This document shows positions 16,774 through 24,799 of a stretch of 27,309 nucleotides of DNA, one piece after another; position 1 is the first letter of the stretch; the number at the start of each line of letters is the position of its first letter. This DNA is from JBBITW01 sp037440525 (GTDB lineage: Bacteria; Desulfobacterota; BSN033; UBA1163). Under the pieces are notes generated by a model. It saw only the letters and a program-made list of their open reading frames with translations. It was not told where the DNA came from and ran no database searches. The stretch covers positions 1 to 27,309 of the forward strand of contig JBBITW010000028.1 of assembly GCA_037440525.1 (NCBI GenBank), in the 5' to 3' direction. The translations under genes were made by a program, and so were the position numbers.

Positions 16774-17562
16774 ATGTTTAGGGGTTTTATTTTTGATTTA
16801 GATGGGACAATTTATCTCGGTGAAAGGCTCATTCCAGAAGCAGACAGGGTGATTCGAACTCTTCGGGAAAAAGGAAAGAGGATTGTCTTTCTCTCAAACA
16901 AACCATTACAGACAAGGGAGGAGTATGCCTCCAAACTGACAAGCCTCGGGATTCCAACAGAGCCTGATGAGGTGATAAATTCCTCATTTGTCATGGCACA
17001 TTATCTAAAGGATAATGCACCCATGGCAAGGCTGTTTATTATTGGAGAGCCTCCCTTTATTGAGGAGTTAAAAAGGGCAGGTTTCACAATAACCGAAGAG
17101 CCAAAAGAGATAGATTATGTGGTTGTGGCATTTGACAGGACATTTGATTACAGAAAACTGAACATTGCTTATCAGGCAATTAAATTGGGTGCGCACTTTA
17201 TTGCTACAAATCCTGATAGGACATGTCCAGTAGAAGGTGGAGAGATTCCGGATTGTGCAGGGATGATAGGAGCCATTGAGGCAGTGACAGAGAAGAAGGT
17301 TGAGACAATTGTAGGGAAACCTTCTCCTATAATGGTAAAGACAGCCCTAAATATATTGAAGTTAAAGCCAGAAGATTGTATATTGATTGGAGACCGTATT
17401 GAAACGGATATCAAGATGGGGAAGGATTCAGGGATTTCAACAGGGATTGTCCTGACAGGTGTAACGGATGAGGAGAAATTGAGCCAGTACAGGCATTCAC
17501 CGCTTCAGCCTGACTTTGTTTTCCGTAGTATTGCCGATGTCTTAGACTTATTGTTTTTATGA
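16774..17562 (+). CDS. HAD-IIA family phosphatase (NagD-like)
   Basis: A 262-residue HAD-superfamily hydrolase with a C2-type cap. Motif I FDLDGTIY (D8 nucleophile, D10), motif II FLSN near 40, motif III lysine in VGKPSPIM, and motif IV IGDRIETDIKMG. Relatives dephosphorylate sugar phosphates, p-nitrophenyl phosphate, UMP, phosphoglycolate or glycerol-3-phosphate; the substrate here is not evident. It follows the ATPase gene by 54 bases on the same strand and precedes the two putative catabolic enzymes by 82 bases, so it is probably part of the same operon. An AGGAGGGAG sits about 17 bases upstream of the ATG, a little far. Confidence 0.9.
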   Translation: MFRGFIFDLDGTIYLGERLIPEADRVIRTLREKGKRIVFLSNKPLQTREEYASKLTSLGIPTEPDEVINSSFVMAHYLKDNAPMARLFIIGEPPFIEELKRAGFTITEEPKEIDYVVVAFDRTFDYRKLNIAYQAIKLGAHFIATNPDRTCPVEGGEIPDCAGMIGAIEAVTEKKVETIVGKPSPIMVKTALNILKLKPEDCILIGDRIETDIKMGKDSGISTGIVLTGVTDEEKLSQYRHSPLQPDFVFRSIADVLDLLFL

Positions 17563-17644
17563 TTAGAGATTTTGAATTTTTAAATCGTATAAGAATCGAT
17601 CAAATTGGGGTTTTTCATATTTTTATTAAAAGGAGGCCTAAACG

Positions 17645-18796
17645 ATGGAATCAATGGGGATAACAAGGGGAATGGCAAATGCTATCAATGATCTTTTAGA
17701 TAATTGTGCTGAGATTAAGGCAGGGGATGAGGTTGTCCTCCTTGCGCATATAGATGGATTGTATGGAGGTGACAATCTTGTAGATACAAAAGCCATTTCG
17801 TTGATTCAGTCAGCCATTCAGAGCAGAGGTGCCAATCCATCGATCCTTTGGATTGATGAACCTTCGAGAATTCATGCCTGGCGAGTCCCTCCTGTCTTTA
17901 TGGCGGCATTGAAGGCAAGTAATGTATTTATCAATCACTCCTTTGATCTAACAATTGAGGAGTTAAAGATAATTCAGGAGACAGCAACAGAGTTTAATGT
18001 AACCCTGGTCAGAAATTTTGCTACTACTACGGAGTTGCTCAACAGTCCCTGGGTTCAAACACCTTATGAACTTGTCTCCGAAATCAGGTATCAGGCATGT
18101 GTTCCATTCGGGCATGGAGGAATGCCATTCCAGATAAAAGATGAAAGAGGGACTCACATAGAAGGTATCATCGGACCACCAACACATCCGAGGTTTCCGA
18201 CCTATACCCGGCGCAGAAATGAGGGGCCAGGTTATAGACCATTTCCAGAATGGGTCTTTCCGCCAATAAACGTCAAGGAGACTTCAGGGACAGTTGTATT
18301 TGATTGTATGCTAAGCTGGTGGTCTCGATATATAGGGATTCCACCTGTCTTTGAGAATCCAGTAATATTGACCATAGAAAAGAATCGTATCATAAAGATT
18401 GAAGGGAAGGATGAAGCTGATGCCTTGAGACGTTTCCTGAAATCGATGGAGGATAAACTGGGAGACTCTGTTTATAATTTTCCTGAAATTCACTCAGGGG
18501 TTCATCCAAAGGCAGTGGTACCCCCTCAACAATGCAACCATCCATTGATACGTCGTATAGTTGAACATTCTGATGCATGTAATATACATTTCCACATTGG
18601 TGCTCCTTGGCCTACCCAAAAGTATCCATATTGGCTTCATATAACAGGAGATTTAAGGCAAGCCACCTGGAGAGTAGGAGATCAATTGGTCCATGATAAG
18701 GGACATTTAACTGCCTTAGACCATCCAAAGGTAAAGGCGATAGCAGAAAAGTATCCTGATCGACCTGGGATAGGACCCTGGCCAAGAAGCTATTAA
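17645..18796 (+). CDS. M29 aminopeptidase / NicX-like metalloenzyme
   Basis: A 383-residue cytosolic protein, no signal peptide. The N-terminal NCAEIKAGDEVVLLAHID and the alternating pattern after it resemble the M29 aminopeptidase fold and its relative NicX (2,5-dihydroxypyridine 5,6-dioxygenase), which uses the same fold for an Fe(II) ring-opening reaction. Candidate metal ligands lie in the C-terminal half: E281, H283 and H287 in EIHSGVHPKA, H315 and H317 in NIHFHIG, and H350/D351 with H354 in VHDKGHLTALD. Which of these bind metal cannot be decided by eye. AGGAGG at 17631-17636 supports the start. With the importer upstream and an amidohydrolase-like gene downstream, a role in breakdown of an imported compound is inferred. 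Hydrolase or dioxygenase activity is open. Confidence 0.55.
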   Translation: MESMGITRGMANAINDLLDNCAEIKAGDEVVLLAHIDGLYGGDNLVDTKAISLIQSAIQSRGANPSILWIDEPSRIHAWRVPPVFMAALKASNVFINHSFDLTIEELKIIQETATEFNVTLVRNFATTTELLNSPWVQTPYELVSEIRYQACVPFGHGGMPFQIKDERGTHIEGIIGPPTHPRFPTYTRRRNEGPGYRPFPEWVFPPINVKETSGTVVFDCMLSWWSRYIGIPPVFENPVILTIEKNRIIKIEGKDEADALRRFLKSMEDKLGDSVYNFPEIHSGVHPKAVVPPQQCNHPLIRRIVEHSDACNIHFHIGAPWPTQKYPYWLHITGDLRQATWRVGDQLVHDKGHLTALDHPKVKAIAEKYPDRPGIGPWPRSY

Positions 18797-18848
18797 AGAG
18801 GTTTGGTCTTCTTAGGAGGCGAGAAAAAAACAGGAAAGGAGAATGAGA

Positions 18849-19703
18849 ATGATAAGTCTGGAAGGTATGTATGATCTTCATCTACATCCTGCCCCTTCAA
18901 TTCAGAAGAGGAAATTTACTGCCCTCGAGGCAATAAAACTCTCTCACGAAGAAGGGATGGCAGGTCTTTTATTTCTTGATCACACATATAATACAACAAC
19001 GATGGCAGATACAATAAATGAATTGGGTTTTAAAACTAAGGCCTTCGGTTCTATCATGTTAAATGAGGCAGTGGGAGGACTCAGTCCATCGGTTGTAGAA
19101 ATTGCCCTCGCCCTTGGAACAAAACAGATCGAGATGCCTACATATAGCTCTAAGGCCCATCTCGATGCTTATGGCGTTGACCTGAAGATATTTCCTTATA
19201 AGAGGAGGGGAAAGCCAATATATATTCTTGATGAAAAAGGGAAGTTAATACCGGAGGTAGAAGAGATAATAGAACTTGTAAGCAGGAGTCAATCCTTTTT
19301 AGCCTCAGGCCATCTCTCAACCCTGGAGGTTGATGCCATAGTTAAACGTGCAAAAGAGAAAGGCCTCAAAGTCATGGTTTCGAGTGTATCTACTGATATG
19401 CCAGGTTATCCACTCGATGCACAGAAGAAGTGGGCCTCGGATCATATTTTTATGGAACACGATTATATGGCTATTACAGATGTTCCTCATGTAAGAACGC
19501 CTATTGAGACTATAGTTAATCAAATTAGAACCATAGGGGCTGAAAGATGTGTTCTTGGAACAGATGCCGGTAGCATGCGACTCCCCGATAATACCACTTC
19601 CATGAAGGAATTTATTTCTCGTCTCATGGAGGCAGGGATTACAGAAAGGGAGATAGACTTGATGACAAGGAGAAACCCTAAAGTTTTACTTGGAATCTCC
19701 TGA
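18849..19703 (+). CDS. Amidohydrolase-like protein (DUF6282 type)
   Basis: A 284-residue TIM-barrel metal-dependent hydrolase-like protein. The N-terminal DLHLHPAPS (H11, H13) is the usual HxH metal motif; ASGHLSTLE and VLGTDAGSMR further on match the remaining His and Asp ligands of the amidohydrolase superfamily. The overall pattern matches what I know of DUF6282, a family without a settled function. AGGAG at 18837-18841 sits 7 bases before the ATG at 18849 but only 1 base before an alternative ATG at 18843, so 18849 is preferred. It lies about 50 bases after the NicX-like gene and is the last gene of the operon; glpC converges on it 20 bases later. Confidence 0.7.
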   Translation: MISLEGMYDLHLHPAPSIQKRKFTALEAIKLSHEEGMAGLLFLDHTYNTTTMADTINELGFKTKAFGSIMLNEAVGGLSPSVVEIALALGTKQIEMPTYSSKAHLDAYGVDLKIFPYKRRGKPIYILDEKGKLIPEVEEIIELVSRSQSFLASGHLSTLEVDAIVKRAKEKGLKVMVSSVSTDMPGYPLDAQKKWASDHIFMEHDYMAITDVPHVRTPIETIVNQIRTIGAERCVLGTDAGSMRLPDNTTSMKEFISRLMEAGITEREIDLMTRRNPKVLLGIS

Positions 19704-19722
19704 AATGAACCACTCTTTGGAT

Positions 19723-20967
19723 TTAAGTCATTACGTCCCTTAGGATCTGAATTGGATGAAGAACATTTAGACCGGTGAGGTCTCTGATCTGAATTCGACA
19801 TCCCTCGCAATCGGTAAGGATAACCTCTGGTTTTAAACGTTTAATGGCCTCTAATAAATCCTTTCCTATCTCTTCGGAAATCTCATATCTCTCCTTCTTA
19901 AACCCAAACATCCCTCCAAGTCCACAACAATCTGCCTCTATCTTTTCAATATGAAGGCCTGGAATAAGCCTAATGATTTCGAGGGCAGGAAGTCCAATCC
20001 CCAGAGACCTGAGATGACATGGGGCAAAGTAGGCAGCCTTTAAAGATAGGGATTTGAATTCGGTTTTAATATTTCCTGATTCTCTCATATTCCTGAGATA
20101 TTCAAATATATCAAATATATTTCTTGAAAGTTCCTCAGATTTTGGAATATTGAGAAGATGGCTATATTCGTGTTTTATCATGTATCCACAGCTTGTTGAG
20201 GAGAAGATTATATCGTATCCTGATTGGAAAGCTTTTAGGAGTGATTCTACATTTTTTAGTCCCAACCTTTTTGCACCTCTAAAGTCACCATTTCCGAGCA
20301 TTGGAATCCCACAACATCTTTGATGGGGGAGGATAACATCGAGACCAATGGCTTCAAGGACTTGGACTGTTGCCTTTCCAACATCTACTTCGTTTGTATT
20401 TATGTAACAACCATAGAAATATGCTACCTTCCTACCATTCATTTTTCCTTTATTAAATGGAGGTGGAGCTAACTCAGCTTTGTGAAGCCGATGTCTTTTA
20501 AACCACTTTCTAAATGTCGGGGTTTGATATAGGGGAAGTTCTCTTTTCCTTTCTATTTTTAAAAATGTATCGAGCAACCATTTCAAAAAAGAATTTCTGA
20601 GGGCTCGATTAATGATAGGTGAAAGAAGGCTTCCAAGTTTTCCAAAAAGGTAGATGTGACTTAAGATCCAATCCCGAAGAGGCCTTCCCTTCTCATCGAG
20701 GTATTTTGCTTTAGCCATAAGGTTAAGCTCAGAGATTGGTACACCTGAAGGACATGCGAGATTACAGAGATTGCAACCAATGCAGAGGTCAATCCATTCA
20801 TCCAAAGAGGTGGAAATTTTGCGAAATCGTTCTGCCCCTGGTCCTGCCTGTTTAGGGCCAGGGAAGACAGAAGTGACCCGGGAGACAGGGCACATAGCAG
20901 TGCAGGTTGCACAGCGGATACATGCATCAGGGTTAATCCTTAGCAATGTCTTCTCATAATTATCCAT
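19723..20967 (-). CDS. glpC: Anaerobic glycerol-3-phosphate dehydrogenase subunit C (GlpC-like)
   Basis: A 414-residue iron-sulfur protein. Two ferredoxin-type motifs lie near the N-terminus: CIRCATCTAMCP (C16, C19, C22, C26) and CIGCNLCNLACP (C62, C65, C68, C72). Two CCG domains follow, seen as YFYGCYINTN ... QRCCGIPMLGNGD and APCHLRSLG ... ADCCGLGGMFG, the pattern shared by GlpC, HdrB-like and lactate-oxidation subunits. GlpC anchors the dehydrogenase to the membrane and passes electrons to quinone. Taken alone it could be another Fe-S/CCG oxidoreductase subunit, but its position after glpA and glpB makes GlpC the natural reading. Gap to glpB is 79 bases. Confidence 0.85.
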   Translation of the reverse strand: MDNYEKTLLRINPDACIRCATCTAMCPVSRVTSVFPGPKQAGPGAERFRKISTSLDEWIDLCIGCNLCNLACPSGVPISELNLMAKAKYLDEKGRPLRDWILSHIYLFGKLGSLLSPIINRALRNSFLKWLLDTFLKIERKRELPLYQTPTFRKWFKRHRLHKAELAPPPFNKGKMNGRKVAYFYGCYINTNEVDVGKATVQVLEAIGLDVILPHQRCCGIPMLGNGDFRGAKRLGLKNVESLLKAFQSGYDIIFSSTSCGYMIKHEYSHLLNIPKSEELSRNIFDIFEYLRNMRESGNIKTEFKSLSLKAAYFAPCHLRSLGIGLPALEIIRLIPGLHIEKIEADCCGLGGMFGFKKERYEISEEIGKDLLEAIKRLKPEVILTDCEGCRIQIRDLTGLNVLHPIQILRDVMT

Positions 20968-21046
20968 TCATTCAACCGCCTGTTGGAAGGATCCAGTTAA
21001 ATTCCAATAACTAAACCCAAATAAACATAATACCTTATAATTTCGA

Positions 21047-22264
21047 TTATTGCATCAATGCACATTTTCCTGCCCAGTAACCTGTAGCAATCTCAATTCC
21101 CTCTTTCGATTTTTCATCAAGATAGCTATGGCCTGATAGGATTGTTCCTGCAATCCAGAGATTTTCAAAGGCCAATTCTTCACCACTAAGAACAGGACGA
21201 AGTGATGAATCTGTGGATATGCCTGTCATGTGAATAGGGTGTTTATCAAAAAAGGATTTTCCAAACCATTCTTCCGAAGTGGGAGGCTCACTCAGGGGAA
21301 GATCAAAGAGGGGCTCAATTATCCTTTCTCTGGTGGCAATAAGGCCTCCTCCCATGAACCTTCCAGTTGCGAGGATAAACCGATCAGCGGTAAAGAAATT
21401 GGATGTTTTCAAATTATTGATAAAAATTCCCTCACATCGCCTTTTATTCAAAGAGACCTTTGATACCTGATAGCCTGAAATGATTTTTACGTCCCTATCA
21501 ATCAACCATTCCCTGAAACGATTATATATTCTCAATCCTGGGATTGAGGGAGGAAGTGTGGGGATTTCAAAAACATAAGCTCCGATCCTTTGCTCGAGAT
21601 CGGTTTTGATCTCAACCGGATCATTCAACCCGAGGATTGCTGGAAAACCTATATGGGATTCACCATTTAAATTTTTTTTAATTTCCAGCCCGACCATCTC
21701 TCTAAATGACTCCCTCTCCATCAACCTTGAAATGTATAGAGATGATATCTCATGATTTTTTGCTTCTGGGATCCTAATGGTAATCCCGTGCCATTTGAGT
21801 TGTTTAGCAATAAAATTTGAACTGAAATCTTTAAATCCTTCAAACCCAACAATAAGTGTCTTTTTATCCCATGAAGAGGTTCCTGAAATCATTGTTTCAG
21901 GAATCATAAATGTCGGTCTCCTATTTCCCCAGCAAGTTGGAATAAATACATTTCTATCCCCCAGTGTTTTAAAAGTGTAATCGGAATTGAAAATTGAAAG
22001 AAATGAGGAGAGTCCTTCCCAGATTCCCTTTAATCCAACCTTTGAATAAGGATGATATGGATGTTTAGCAATCCATCTGGAAAGGCCATCCTTTAAATCA
22101 ATTGAATCTGAAATCTCCCCTAATATATCAATAGAATTGGAAAAGAGAGTTAGAGAACCCATCCCTTTTCCAACGATTAGTGTTCTTCTTCCAAGATCCA
22201 CAGCAGTTTTGGCAGCCATCAATCCTGAAAGACCTGTTCCAATGATTATGAGATCGTAGTGCAT
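21047..22264 (-). CDS. glpB: Anaerobic glycerol-3-phosphate dehydrogenase subunit B (GlpB)
   Basis: A 405-residue flavoprotein-like subunit. The dinucleotide-binding motif IIIGTGLSGLMAA lies at 6-18. Typical GlpB features follow: GSLTLFSNSIDILG early on, an ATGRFMGGGL motif around 300, and a C-terminal LWIAGTILSGHSYLDEKSKEGIEIATGYWAG that completes the FAD site. GlpB works with GlpA and GlpC to oxidise sn-glycerol-3-phosphate to dihydroxyacetone phosphate under anaerobic conditions. It lies 29 bases downstream of glpA on the same strand. Ribosome-binding sequence is weak. Confidence 0.88.
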   Translation of the reverse strand: MHYDLIIIGTGLSGLMAAKTAVDLGRRTLIVGKGMGSLTLFSNSIDILGEISDSIDLKDGLSRWIAKHPYHPYSKVGLKGIWEGLSSFLSIFNSDYTFKTLGDRNVFIPTCWGNRRPTFMIPETMISGTSSWDKKTLIVGFEGFKDFSSNFIAKQLKWHGITIRIPEAKNHEISSLYISRLMERESFREMVGLEIKKNLNGESHIGFPAILGLNDPVEIKTDLEQRIGAYVFEIPTLPPSIPGLRIYNRFREWLIDRDVKIISGYQVSKVSLNKRRCEGIFINNLKTSNFFTADRFILATGRFMGGGLIATRERIIEPLFDLPLSEPPTSEEWFGKSFFDKHPIHMTGISTDSSLRPVLSGEELAFENLWIAGTILSGHSYLDEKSKEGIEIATGYWAGKCALMQ

Positions 22265-22293
22265 ATATGACCTGAATGCGGATTTCGAAATTT

Positions 22294-23829
22294 TTATTCC
22301 ACATTCCGAATTTCAGAGCTTTGTATATTTAATATTCCTTTATATATACCTTCAATAAACTCTTCCTCTTTGATAGCAATCCCCCATAGTATTGGTCTGA
22401 TCCCATTCCACCTCTCTTCAAGAAAACCTTTCAATATCTGATCGGTATCTTCACCTGTTAATTCTAACTCCTTGAATAGACTCAGTAGTCTATATATACA
22501 GAAGCCACCCTGACAGGTCCCTTTGGCAATGCGTGTTCGATGTAGCAAATCCTGAAGATCCCTTAACTTCATGTGGCTCAATACACTTTCAACCTCTTTT
22601 TGACTGACCAGTTCGCAGTCACAGAGCATAATTCCTTTACCAAGTTTTTTAAGATGATCTCTTTCAATGATTGAGAATTTAGTCGCAGAAAGAGGTTTCA
22701 TATGTGTAGAACAGGAGACTTTTATGCCCATTTTTTCGGAGATAAGATCAGAGGCCTTTTCTGCCATTAATCTATAGGTAACCAATTTACCTCCTGTAAT
22801 GGTAATGAGATTCTTTATACCATTCCTCTTTTCATGATCTATAAGGAAGAAACCCCTGCTAAGCGTTCTATCATTGCTGGTTTCTTCTGTTTGTATGAGG
22901 GGTCTGATCCCTGCATATGCCCTAATAAACCGAGCTGAATCAATGTCAGGAATCATCTTTGAGGCTTCTCTCAAGAGAATGGAGACCTCATATGGAGTGA
23001 CCTCGAAATTTTCAACCTCTCCCACTCTTATCGAGGTTGTCCCAAGAATTGATACTGTGTGGTTTGGAACGATGATATCACCATCAGATGGTGGTCTCAG
23101 ACGATTGATTACCCTCTGGGTGAACCTCTGATTTGTTATAAGCATCGAGCCTTTTGAAAGGGACATTGGAAGGCCGATACCTGCCAGTTTAAGAAAATCA
23201 TCTGCCCATGCTCCTGTTGCATTGATAACAAAAGAAGGCTCAATTGAATATTCCTCTCCATTGATTGAGTCCTGGGCAAAGACCCTTTTTATTTTATCAT
23301 TATCCAAAAGAATTGATATGACTTTGGTATGGAGGAGGAATTTACCTCCATGAGTTTCTGCGTCATTCACATTTGCGAGCACTAATTGAAAGGGGTCGAT
23401 TGCTCCATCAGGAACCTCTATTGCACCTAAGATATCTGGATTGAGCTTGGGTTCCAGTGAAAGTGTTTCGTCGCGCTTAAGTGTTTTTGCAGGGATACCT
23501 ATCTCATTACAGGAGCTAATGAACTTTTTCCTATATTCCTGACTATCTTCAGGAAAGTATATAAAAAGTCCACCTGTTTCTTCAATACATTGCGGGGCAA
23601 TCCTTTTCAGGATTCTGTTTTCAGATATGCACTCACGTGCTGCCTCAGGATCGAATACAACGTATCTCGCACCACTATGAAGGAGCCCATGATTCCTTCC
23701 CGATGCCCCTGAGAGAAAATCCCCTTTTTCAATCAGGAGGCATGGGATTTTACGAAGGGATAAATCCCTCAATATCCCTGTCCCGGTTGCACCTCCTCCA
23801 ACAATCAAAACTTCTGTCTTAAGTTTCAT
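22294..23829 (-). CDS. glpA: Anaerobic glycerol-3-phosphate dehydrogenase subunit A (GlpA)
   Basis: A 511-residue FAD-dependent catalytic subunit. VLIVGGGATGTGILRDLSLR (7-26) is the FAD-binding Rossmann motif and GASGRNHGLLHSGARYVV is the conserved DAO/GlpA segment. INATGAWADDFLKLAG, YAGIRPL and TITGGKLVTYRLMAE also match GlpA. The C-terminal part (about 395-445) has CDC and, about 40 residues later, CQGGFC, a BFD-like [2Fe-2S] domain as in anaerobic GlpA rather than aerobic GlpD. Oxidises glycerol-3-phosphate in the cytosol and hands electrons to GlpC. Preceded by the DUF47 gene (41 bases). No glpK or glpF is in view, so the substrate may come from lipid turnover or from genes elsewhere. Confidence 0.93.
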   Translation of the reverse strand: MKLKTEVLIVGGGATGTGILRDLSLRKIPCLLIEKGDFLSGASGRNHGLLHSGARYVVFDPEAARECISENRILKRIAPQCIEETGGLFIYFPEDSQEYRKKFISSCNEIGIPAKTLKRDETLSLEPKLNPDILGAIEVPDGAIDPFQLVLANVNDAETHGGKFLLHTKVISILLDNDKIKRVFAQDSINGEEYSIEPSFVINATGAWADDFLKLAGIGLPMSLSKGSMLITNQRFTQRVINRLRPPSDGDIIVPNHTVSILGTTSIRVGEVENFEVTPYEVSILLREASKMIPDIDSARFIRAYAGIRPLIQTEETSNDRTLSRGFFLIDHEKRNGIKNLITITGGKLVTYRLMAEKASDLISEKMGIKVSCSTHMKPLSATKFSIIERDHLKKLGKGIMLCDCELVSQKEVESVLSHMKLRDLQDLLHRTRIAKGTCQGGFCIYRLLSLFKELELTGEDTDQILKGFLEERWNGIRPILWGIAIKEEEFIEGIYKGILNIQSSEIRNVE

Positions 23830-23870
23830 CTAATACTTCAGGATTTAGATTAGACTTCGGGTTTTTGTAT

Positions 23871-24491
23871 TTATGTTGTTTTCATCACAATGCTCGAAAT
23901 GATATTGGCCGCTTCATCACTCCTGTCTGCTGCATTACTCAGGTGGCGATATATCTCTCTCATCTTTAGCATATATACGGTATCAGTATTTTTGAAAAGT
24001 TCTGCTAAAGCTGAATGATAAGCCTTCTCCATAGTATTTTCATAAAATTTTGCCTTCATGGCATGTTCGAGGGCTATTTTAGGATAACTCTCCAGTATCT
24101 TCACAGCTTCATTTATTTCTCGAGCAGCCTTCCTCAGGATATCCACCATCTCCCTGAGGTGATCTTCTGGATTGACCTCATATATCTCCATCTCATCAAC
24201 AGTCGTATTAGCATAGTCGACGATATCATCGATCGCCCTTGATAGGGCATAGATGTCTTCCCTGTCCATGGGAGTTACGAAGGTCTGATGGAGCTCCTCC
24301 ACAAGTATTCTTCGAAGTTCATCTGCCTCACGCTCTATCTCCCTGACCATTTTTGCATTTTCACGGGATGGATTTTCAGCAAATGCTCCAAGTGCCTCAA
24401 TTCCCTCGAGGGTTTTGGCGGCCTGATTGGAAAGCATCTTATAAAAATTTTTCTCTTTAGGAAAGATTTTGTCCTTTATCCCAAATATCAT
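23871..24491 (-). CDS. DUF47 (PhoU-like) protein
   Basis: A 206-residue all-helical protein of the DUF47/PhoU-like family. EREADELRRILVEELHQTF (about 50-68) followed by TPMDREDIYALSRAIDDIVD carries the acidic ExxxD-type positions that bind metal in PhoU-like bundles. DUF47 proteins usually sit beside Pit phosphate transporters and are thought to regulate them. Here there is no Pit gene; instead it leads the glpABC genes, with 41 bases to glpA. GAGGAG just before the ATG supports the start. Family is secure; function in this context is unknown. Confidence 0.88.
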   Translation of the reverse strand: MIFGIKDKIFPKEKNFYKMLSNQAAKTLEGIEALGAFAENPSRENAKMVREIEREADELRRILVEELHQTFVTPMDREDIYALSRAIDDIVDYANTTVDEMEIYEVNPEDHLREMVDILRKAAREINEAVKILESYPKIALEHAMKAKFYENTMEKAYHSALAELFKNTDTVYMLKMREIYRHLSNAADRSDEAANIISSIVMKTT

Positions 24492-24521
24492 TTTCTCCTC
24501 AATATCATCTAATGTAGATGT

Positions 24522-24550
24522 TTTTTAACGAGATTCTATGAAATTGTCAA
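24522..24550 (-). promoter_or_regulatory. Candidate promoter of the DUF47-glpABC genes
   Basis: On the minus strand a perfect TTGACA (24550-24545) is followed after 17 bases by TAAAAA (24527-24522), the same -10 variant proposed for the Moco operon. The leader to the DUF47 ATG at 24491 would be about 25 bases. Confidence 0.45.
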
Positions 24551-24600
24551 GTAATAGAAACAAAAGAGGTCTCTGAAAAACTTATAATGAAACCAAATAT

Positions 24601-24646
24601 GGCTTGCCCTACGCCTTAGATTCGTTAATCTCCCGTAGGGCAAGCC
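24601..24646. repeat. Long inverted repeat (GGCTTGCCCTACG hairpin)
   Basis: GGCTTGCCCTACG (24601-24613) is perfectly complementary to CGTAGGGCAAGCC (24634-24646). An inner stem AGATT/AATCT (24618-24622 with 24627-24631) closes on CGTT. A partial extra copy GGCTTGCCG follows at 24652. It is GC-richer than its surroundings. No T-run follows, so it looks like a REP-type repeat more than a terminator. Confidence 0.7.
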
Positions 24647-24674
24647 CTTGTGGCTTGCCGAACCCTTATCAAGG

Positions 24675-24703
24675 TGTCATTTATTTTATGCTCCCATTAA
24701 TAA
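24675..24703 (-). repeat. 29-bp dispersed repeat, copy 2
   Basis: Reverse complement of the repeat at 6513-6541 with one mismatch (the core reads ATTTATTTTATGCTCCCATT on the plus strand). The flanking bases differ between the two copies, so the shared unit appears to be limited to these 29 bases. Confidence 0.7.
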
Positions 24704-24799
24704 ATAATGTAGATGTTATGGTAAATAATACTTCAGGACTTTTTCAGAAACCTTGAAACAAAAAAACAAATACTTGACTTTTTTCTATAATTAAATAAA

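Larger units (their letters stand above)
24571..24749. mobile_element. Repeat block bounded by CTGAAAAA / TTTTTCAG
   Basis: CTGAAAAA (24573-24580) and TTTTTCAG (24740-24747) face each other across a gene-free block that holds a long hairpin (24601-24646) and copy 2 of the 29-bp repeat. The same paired motif bounds two other intergenic blocks in the window. This accounts for most of the 308-base gap between the DUF47 and histidine kinase genes. Confidence 0.3.

Noticed and set aside
17645..18796. Naming this gene outright as nicX (2,5-dihydroxypyridine dioxygenase)
   Set aside because: Only fold-level similarity is visible; there are no other nicotinate-degradation genes here and the metal ligands cannot be matched with confidence.
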